In this document: one piece after another, positions 49,878-57,285 of the stretch
How positions within the stretch are numbered: the first letter of the stretch is position 1
How the letters are laid out: each line of letters starts with the position of its first letter
Assembly (NCBI GenBank): GCA_009731375.1
Contig: BJOX01000270.1
Span: forward strand, 226,144 to 283,428
DNA length: 57,285 nucleotides
From: Paulinella micropora
Lineage: Eukaryota > Cercozoa > Imbricatea > Euglyphida
Direction: 5' to 3'
Made by a program: the position numbers and the translations under genes
Notes under the pieces: model-generated
Seen by the model: only the letters and a program-made list of their open reading frames with translations
What the model was told of the DNA's origin: nothing
Database searches by the model: none

Positions 49878-49955
49878 TATTATTATTATTATCATCATCA
49901 TCATCTTGTTGTTGTTGTTGTTGTTCTTCTTCTTCTTCTTCTTCTTCTTCTTCTT

Positions 49956-50026
<71 letters not shown>

Positions 50027-50030
50027 TCTG

Positions 50031-50077
<47 letters not shown>

Positions 50078-50241
50078 CCTCCTCCTCCTCCTTCTCCTCC
50101 TCCTCCTCCTCCTCCTTCTTCCTCCTTCTTCTTCTTCTTCTTCTTCTTCTTCTTCTTCTTCTTCTTCTTCTTCTTCTTCTTTTTCTTCTTCTTCTTCTTC
50201 TTCTTCTTCTTCTTCTTCTTCTTCTTCTTCTTCTTCTTCTT
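49878..50241. repeat. (ATT)n, (TTG)n, (TAC)n, (TTC)n
   Basis: Compound repeat ending in a 10-N gap at 50242-50251. Confidence 0.95.
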
Positions 50242-50294
50242 NNNNNNNNNNTCCTTTCTACACACACACATGCCTGTTTGTGTTTCTGTCTCAG

Positions 50295-50403
50295 TTGGGG
50301 GAAGTCAACCCAGTTCATTCGGTGTGCCCACCTCGCTATCTATGTCATCTATGTCACAACGATCCGACCAAAGCAATACAAGTGGAAGAACTTTTGCTTC
50401 CAG
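50295..50403 (+). other. Candidate exon, Ser-rich, 109 nt
   Basis: Acceptor TTTCTGTCTCAG, donor TTCCAG/GTATCT, open throughout: GGSQPSSFGVPTSLSMSSMS, QRSDQSNTSGRTFAS. The donor is the start of a (TATC)n run. Product unknown; reads as a disordered linker. Confidence 0.65.
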
Positions 50404-51549
<1,146 letters not shown>

Positions 51550-51588
51550 ACAGGATCGGCGGTTGGCGAAGGAAATGACCAATCATCC

Positions 51589-51592
51589 ATCC

Positions 51593-51661
<69 letters not shown>

Positions 51662-51722
51662 CCTATCTACCTACCTACCTACCTACCTACCTACCTACCT
51701 ACCTACCTACCTACCTACCTAC

Positions 51723-51780
<58 letters not shown>

Positions 51781-51800
51781 GTCTGTCTGTCTATCTGTCG
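51589..51800. repeat. (TATC)n/(TACC)n
   Basis: Mirror image in composition of 51362-51549 across about 40 unique bases: another palindromic microsatellite pair. Confidence 0.95.
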
Positions 51801-51975
51801 ACCTAACAACCTTACTTATTTCCTTACTGGCCGGTCTATCTATTACCTATCCATCCTTATTCGTCTCTAAGAAACAAAGAATCCAAGAACGATGAAGTCA
51901 GACTCAACAAAAGGAGACAAAGCAGGCAAGCAAGAAGGAGGGGGGGGGGTGGTAAGGATACTGTGGCCCCCCCTC

Positions 51976-52613
51976 TTACATGATATTTTGGCGAAACTTT
52001 TGCGGAATTTCCGGTGGTTTCCCGGAAAGTTACCACATTTCTCCCCCCTCCCCCTCTTACATGATATCTTGGCGAAACTTTGTCGGAATTTCCGGTGGTT
52101 TCCCCGGAAAGTTACCACATTTCTCCCCCCTCCCCCTCTTACATGATATCTTGGCGAAACTTTGGCCGAATTTCCGGTAGTTTCCCTGGAAAGTTCCCAC
52201 ATTTCTCCCCCTCCCCCTCTTACATGATATCTTGGCGAAACTTTTGCGGAATTTCCGGTGGTTTCCCGGGAAAGTTACCACATTTCTCCCCCTCCCCCTC
52301 TTACATGATATCTTGGCGAAACTTGGCGGAATTTCCGGTGGTTTCCCCGGAAAGTTACCACATTTCTCCCCCCTCCCCTCTTACATGATATTTTGGCGAA
52401 ACTTATGCGGAATTTCCGGTGGTTTCCCCGGAAAGTTACCACATTTCTCCCCCTCCCTCCTGTTACATGATATTTTGGCGAAACTTTTGCTGAATTTCCG
52501 GTGGTTTCCCGGAAAGTTACCACATTTCTCCCCCCTCCCCCTCGTACATGATATTTTGGCGAAACTTTTTCTGAATATCCGGTTGTTTCCCCGGAAAGTT
52601 ACCACATTTTCTC
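51976..52613. repeat. 81-bp tandem repeat, 8 copies
   Basis: Units begin TTACATGATAT at 51976, 52057, 52139, 52220, 52301, 52381 and 52463, with GTACATGATAT at 52544. Each holds TTTCCGGTGGTTTCCC, GGAAAGTTACCACATTTC and a C-rich tail. The open frames on both strands are by-products of a stop-free unit. Confidence 0.93.
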
Positions 52614-52681
52614 CCCCCCCCCCCCCCCCCCCCCNNNNNNNNNNGACAGTATGACACAGAACTTCGACACCGTGAGCAAAC

Positions 52682-52741
52682 AGGTGTCATCTCTCTCATT
52701 CTCTCTCTCATCTCTCTCTGTCGTCTCTCTCATTCTCTCTC

Positions 52742-52793
<52 letters not shown>

Positions 52794-52842
52794 TCTCTCT
52801 CTCTGTCTTGTACGGGTGTGTATGTATGAATCTATCTATCTC

Positions 52843-52880
<38 letters not shown>

Positions 52881-52986
52881 CATCTATCTATCCTATCTAT
52901 CTATCTATCTACCTACCTACCTACCTACCTACCTACCTACCTACCTATCTACCTACCTACCTACCTACCTATCTATCTATCTATCC

Positions 52987-53058
<72 letters not shown>

Positions 53059-53069
53059 NNNNNNNNNNA

Positions 53070-53146
<77 letters not shown>
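52682..53146. repeat. (CT)n then (TATC)n/(TACC)n with two 10-N gaps
   Basis: Gaps at 52635-52644 and 53059-53068. Confidence 0.95.
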
Positions 53147-53515
53147 CCCGGTGCGTGCTCTGCACCGCCTGAACCCCCTGGAGAAGATTTTGCTCATGTT
53201 CACCCTTACGAAGACCTTTCGGGCCTCCTCGAAAAGAAGAGCCCAAAAGCGCACGTCCATCCGGACTACAAGTCGCAACCCGGCATTATCAACCTGGATT
53301 CCACCCACTGTGTTGACGCCGAGACATACTCCCATTTCGTCCATCGGACAAGAAGTGCCCCGAAAGAACCAACCGAAAGAAGAAAACGCCTGGTATTGCC
53401 ATCAACACCAAGCGAATGGAAAGGCATTGAAGAAGAACTCCAATCCGCACTCAGATTGCCTTTTTCTTCAACGTCCTTCCTCCTCTTCTTTTTCCAGAAC
53501 ACAGTCTACCCGTGA
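53147..53515 (+). other. Candidate exon, about 360 nt, His/Lys/Pro-rich
   Basis: Open from the (TATC)n edge to a stop at 53513: APPEPPGEDFAHVHPYEDLS, GLLEKKSPKAHVHPDYKSQP, GIINLDSTHCVDAETYSHFV and so on to KGIEEELQSALRLP. Complex composition, clearly not repeat-derived. The first 115 bases recur at 53887-53999. TTCTTTTTCCAG at 53494-53505 is an acceptor for the next module. Product unknown. Confidence 0.55.
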
Positions 53516-53608
53516 TTCCCATCCCGGACACATGCACAGTACACAAATTATTGTTTGATGTGAAACTGCGTTCCTTTGCAAGGACTACATTCCTTTGCGA
53601 CATCTCAT
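53506..53608 (+). other. Candidate exon HSLPVIPIPDTCTVHK (third copy of the module)
   Basis: After CTTTTTCCAG. It reads [32 protein letters not shown] and runs into (TATC)n without a clear donor. Copies: 20242-20338 (+), 42742-42848 (-). Confidence 0.5.
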
Positions 53609-53627
53609 CTATCTATCTATCTATCTA

Positions 53628-53691
<64 letters not shown>

Positions 53692-53743
53692 CCTACCTAT
53701 CTACCTATCTACCGATCTATCTATCTATCTCTCTATCTCTCTA

Positions 53744-53803
<60 letters not shown>

Positions 53804-53852
53804 CCTACCTACCTACCTACCTATCTATCTATCTATCTATCTACCTATCTAC

Positions 53853-53886
<34 letters not shown>
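53605..53886. repeat. (TATC)n with TGTC, TACC, TCTC variants
   Basis: Separates the two copies of the APPEP island. Confidence 0.95.
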
Positions 53887-53999
53887 GCACCGCCTGAACC
53901 CCTTGGAGAAGATTTTGCTCATGTTCACCCTTACGAAGACCTTTCGGGCCTCCTCGAAAAGAAGAGCCCAAAAGCGCACGTCCATCCGGACTACAAGTC
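53887..53999 (+). repeat. Duplicate of the start of the 53147 island
   Basis: About 113 bases nearly identical to 53161-53273; [20 protein letters not shown] and on to HPDYK; one Pro to Leu change seen. Cut by a 10-N gap at 54000-54009. Confidence 0.85.
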
Positions 54000-54009
54000 N
54001 NNNNNNNNN

Positions 54010-54046
<37 letters not shown>

Positions 54047-54310
54047 GTAGGTGGAGAGTGGAATATACACGACGAGGAGAGTGTCGGGTGAGTTCATACA
54101 TACATACATAAATACATACATACATACATACATACATACATACATGCATCCATGCATCCATGCATGCATCCATGCATGCATCCATGCATGCATCCATGGA
54201 TGCATGCATCCATACATGCATCCATGCATGCATCCATGCATGCATCCATCCATGCATCCATGCATGCATCCATGCATGCATGCATACGTACGTACATACA
54301 TACATTTCTT

Positions 54311-54342
<32 letters not shown>

Positions 54343-54428
54343 TTCCCTCTTTCTTTCCCTCTTTCTTTCATTCTTTCTTTCTTTCTTCTCTCTCTCCATA
54401 TATATATATATATCTTTCTCTTCTTTCT

Positions 54429-54463
<35 letters not shown>

Positions 54464-54480
54464 GAATTTCTTTCTCGCTT
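54010..54480. repeat. (TATC)n, (CATA)n, (CATC/CATG)n, (TTTC)n
   Basis: CATGCATC blocks at 54144-54285, then TTTC to the acceptor at 54485. About 45 unique bases at 54046-54093. Confidence 0.93.
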
Positions 54481-54485
54481 GACAG

Positions 54486-54538
54486 CGGTAATTCGAAAGC
54501 TATGTACGTTGGAGGCCGACTATGCCAAGGGCATTTTG
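54486..54538 (+). other. Candidate exon [17 protein letters not shown]
   Basis: 53 nt with a long pyrimidine tract and CTTGACAG before, and GTATCT after. Related copies at 54630-54659, 55115-55153 and 56709-56747. The pattern of a basic stretch followed by [10 protein letters not shown] recalls the first helix of F-BAR (FCH) domains (E-x-x-YAK-x-L); a weak hint only. Confidence 0.6.
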
Positions 54539-54539
54539 G

Positions 54540-54540
<1 letters not shown>

Positions 54541-54583
<43 letters not shown>

Positions 54584-54660
54584 CATCTATCTATCTATCT
54601 GTCTATCTATCTATCTGTCTATGTGTGTGTTGGAGGCCGACTATGCCAAGGGCATTTTGG

Positions 54661-54729
<69 letters not shown>

Positions 54730-54730
54730 G
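54541..54730. repeat. (TATC)n
   Basis: Starts inside the donor GTATCTATC of the candidate exon. Confidence 0.95.
54630..54659 (+). repeat. Truncated copy [10 protein letters not shown]
   Basis: Identical to the last 30 bases of 54486-54538, with the same GTATCT donor, after (TGTG). Confidence 0.85.
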
Positions 54731-55043
54731 TGCCCTTTCTCGCTTGTTGAGCCCGGAATAAAACCCACAGTGCTCTGTCGGTTTATACTAGACTGTCGAA
54801 CAGTCTCGAAACTCCATCTGCTTACTGGGCCCTCTGTAATGGAGGTGGGAGCTCGTTCTGCAAGGGGCGCTTTATGGAACGAGCCCTGGCCCCGCCTGGT
54901 ACTAGGAAGCTTTGGTATTGCCTGTATCAGTCCCTTCCGTGCAAACATCACGGCTTAGCTGGGCATCGGGTTAATACTTTACCCACAGACTTCCTGGTTG
55001 ACGAAATCAGAAGCTCCTTTTTTCTGACATTAGTCGATATTTC

Positions 55044-55046
<3 letters not shown>
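54731..55046. repeat. 559-bp dispersed repeat, copy B (3' part)
   Basis: Matches 18748-19069 of copy A and ends TTAGTCGATATTTCATC before (TATC)n. Confidence 0.9.
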
Positions 55047-55091
<45 letters not shown>

Positions 55092-55114
55092 GTCTGTCTA
55101 TCTATCTATCTAAG

Positions 55115-55153
55115 TGTACATTATTGGAGGCAGAGTATGCCAAGGCCATTTTG
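55115..55153 (+). other. Candidate exon [13 protein letters not shown]
   Basis: 39 nt after TAAG and before GTTGGTATG. Against [12 protein letters not shown] it has one extra Leu, Asp to Glu, Gly to Ala and silent changes (ACG/ACA, GCC/GCA). Repeated at 56709-56747. Confidence 0.55.
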
Positions 55154-55600
55154 GTTGGTATGTATGTATGTATGTATGTATGTATGTATGTATGTTATGT
55201 ATTTACATATGCATTTATGTATGTTATGTTATATTATGTATGCATGTATGTATGTATGTATGTATGTATGTATGTATGTATGTCATGTATTTCATGTATG
55301 TCATGTATGTCATGTATGTCATGTATGTATGTATGTATGTATGTATGTATGGTATGTATGTATGTAGGTATGCATTTATGTATGTAGGTATGCATTTATG
55401 TATGTAGGTATGCATTTATGTATGTTATGTTATGTATGCATGTATCTATGTATGTATGTATGTATGTATGTATGTATGTAGCATGTATTATGTATGCATG
55501 TATGTAGTATGTATGTTATTTAATGTATGTTATGTTATGTATGTATGTATGTATGTATGTATGTATGTATGTGTCTGTGTGTGTGTGTGTGTGTGTGTAC
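55154..55600. repeat. (TATG)n and (GT)n
   Basis: TATG with TGTCATGTA and GCATTTATGTATGTAG second-order units. Recurs at 56748-57193. Confidence 0.95.
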
Positions 55601-55602
55601 AG

Positions 55603-55641
55603 AAAGTATTGGAGGCCGAGGAGCATCGGATAAAGCATATC
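55603..55641 (+). other. Candidate exon KVLEAEEHRIKHI
   Basis: After GTGTACAG; KVLEAEEHRIKHIY then (TACC)(TATC)n. No GT donor seen. Repeated at 57194-57232. Confidence 0.45.
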
Positions 55642-55648
55642 TACCTAC

Positions 55649-55710
<62 letters not shown>

Positions 55711-55722
55711 GTCTATCTATCT
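55642..55722. repeat. (TATC)n
   Basis: Tetranucleotide run. Confidence 0.95.
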
Positions 55723-55960
55723 AAACTCCATCTGCTTACTGGGCCCTCTGTAATGGAGGTGGGAGCTCGTTCTGCAAGGGGGGCTTTATGGAACGAGCCC
55801 TGGCCCCGCCTGGTACTAGGAAGCTTTGGTATTGCCTGTATCAGTCCCTTCCGTGCAAACATCACGGCTTAGCTGGGCATCGGGTTAATACTTTACCCAC
55901 AGACTTCCTGGTTGACGAAATCAGAAGCTCCTTTTTTCTGACATTAGTCGATATTTCATC
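55723..55960. repeat. 559-bp dispersed repeat, copy C (3' part)
   Basis: Begins AAACTCCATCTGC and joins head to tail with copy D at the shared TTAGTCGATATTTCATC. Confidence 0.9.
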
Positions 55961-56503
55961 AGTTGATCTTATCACTTACTCTACGGAATGAACCAAGGCC
56001 ACTTGAGGTGTCACTGACCCTCTCTTGGGCTTGATTTTTTGAAATGGGTGCCATCTGTCGACAGACAGAGAATTAGGGGATGGTGTGGGTGTGCTGGGCC
56101 CGTGGTGGGGTGCCTTATTTGTGCCTAGCCATACGCCTATAAGTCACATGCCGAAATAGCGACGGGAAGCACAATCCTGTTCCCTCAGGGTGCCCTTTCT
56201 CGCTTGTTGAGCCCGGAATAAAACCCACAGTGCTCTGTCGGTTTATACTAGACTGTCGAACAGTCTCGAAACTCCATCTGCTTACTGGGCCCTCTGTAAT
56301 GGAGGTGGGAGCTCGTTCTGCAAGGGGCGCTTTATGGAACGAGCCCTGGCCCCGCCTGGTACTAGGAAGCTTTGGTATTGCCTGTATCAGTCCCTTCCGT
56401 GCAAACATCACGGCTTAGCTGGGCATCGGGTTAATACTTTACCCACAGACTTCCTGGTTGACGAAATCAGAAGCTCCTTTTTTCTGACATTAGTCGATAT
56501 TTC

Positions 56504-56506
<3 letters not shown>
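55945..56506. repeat. 559-bp dispersed repeat, copy D (full)
   Basis: A full unit in tandem with copy C. Has a TTTG insertion near 56118 relative to copy A. Confidence 0.9.
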
Positions 56507-56582
<76 letters not shown>

Positions 56583-56623
56583 CTATCCTATCCTATCCTA
56601 TCCTATCCTATCTACCTACCTAC

Positions 56624-56685
<62 letters not shown>

Positions 56686-56705
56686 GTCTGTCTATCTATC
56701 TATCT
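56503..56705. repeat. (TATC)n, (CCTAT)n
   Basis: TATC interrupted by six CCTAT pentamers and TACC. Confidence 0.95.
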
Positions 56706-56708
56706 AAG

Positions 56709-57239
56709 TGTACATTATTGGAGGCAGAGTATGCCAAGGCCATTTTGGTTGGTATGTATGTATGTATGTATGTATGTATGTTATGTATTTACATATGCAT
56801 TTATGTATGTTATGTTATATTATGTATGCATGTATGTATGTATGTATGTATGTATGTCATGTATGTCATGTATGTCATGTATGTCATGTATGTCATGTAT
56901 GTATGTATGTATGTATGTATGTATGGTATGTATGTATGTAGGTATGCATTTATGTATGTAGGTATGCATTTATGTATGTAGGTATGCATTTATGTATGTT
57001 ATGTTATGTATGCATGTATCTATGTATGTATGTATGTATGTATGTATGTATGTATGTATGTAGCATGTATTATGTATGCATGTATGTAGTATGTATGTTA
57101 TTTAATGTATGTTATGTTATGTTATGTATGTATGTATGTATGTATGTATGTATGTATGTATGTATGTGTCTGTGTGTGTGTGTGTGTGTACAGAAAGTAT
57201 TGGAGGCCGAGGAGCATCGGATAAAGCATATCTACCTAC

Positions 57240-57285
<46 letters not shown>
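56709..57285 (+). repeat. Second copy of the 55115-55720 block, cut by window end
   Basis: It repeats [13 protein letters not shown] (56709-56747), the (TATG)n stretch and KVLEAEEHRIKHI (57194-57232), offset by about 1.59 kb: a tandem duplication that includes the dispersed repeat. Confidence 0.9.

Noticed and set aside
55137-55160. GCCATTTTGG resembling the core of the dinoflagellate spliced leader
   Set aside because: Only ten bases match, and sister copies read GGGCATTTTGG within a coding-like [10 protein letters not shown] unit, which explains the sequence better.

Overview
The window is eukaryotic nuclear DNA from an assembly with gaps (11 N runs, 10 to 943 Ns). The signs are a spliced gene with eight spliceosomal introns, two Ty3/gypsy-type LTR retrotransposons, a long satellite array and a very high load of tri- and tetranucleotide microsatellites. 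The PAN/Apple plus CHRD pseudogene, the odd gag/pol and the intron-rich UFC1 fit a protist; an alveolate or stramenopile-type alga such as a chromerid is my guess, not shown by the sequence.

Layout. 1-1480: microsatellites and unassigned DNA. 1482-11876 (+): complete LTR element, E1, with 247-bp LTRs, a TCTG target duplication and intact gag (836 codons) and pol (1915 codons). These share one frame and are separated by a single UGA followed by CGG. 12425-13190 (-): decayed PAN/CHRD gene. 15289-22550 (+): UFC1, the E2 enzyme of the UFM1 (ufmylation) pathway. I assembled it from nine small exons (507 nt in all) whose splice phases all agree, giving 168 residues. About 93% of the gene is intron, mostly (CATA), (GAA), (TTC), (TATC) and (TATG) repeats. 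Several introns carry tandem copies of the neighbouring exon: 16 copies of exon 7 sequence, and one full plus ten partial exon 2 copies. 23191-29519: a 493-bp satellite, 12.8 copies. 29610-37462 (-): a second, related but broken LTR element, E2, inserted into the (AAT)n next to the satellite.

37463-57285: nearly continuous microsatellite DNA with short non-repetitive islands. Many islands start after AG, end before GT, are open, and occur as diverged duplicates. Some duplicates differ mostly at silent or conservative sites. By analogy with UFC1 I read them as exons, or exon-derived repeats, of one or more further genes that I could not identify. A 559-bp dispersed repeat and an 81-bp tandem repeat also lie here.

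Most long open frames in this window are artefacts: (TATC)n, (TATG)n, (CATA)n, (TTC)n and (GAA)n have no stop in any frame of one or both strands. The biology is in the gaps between them.
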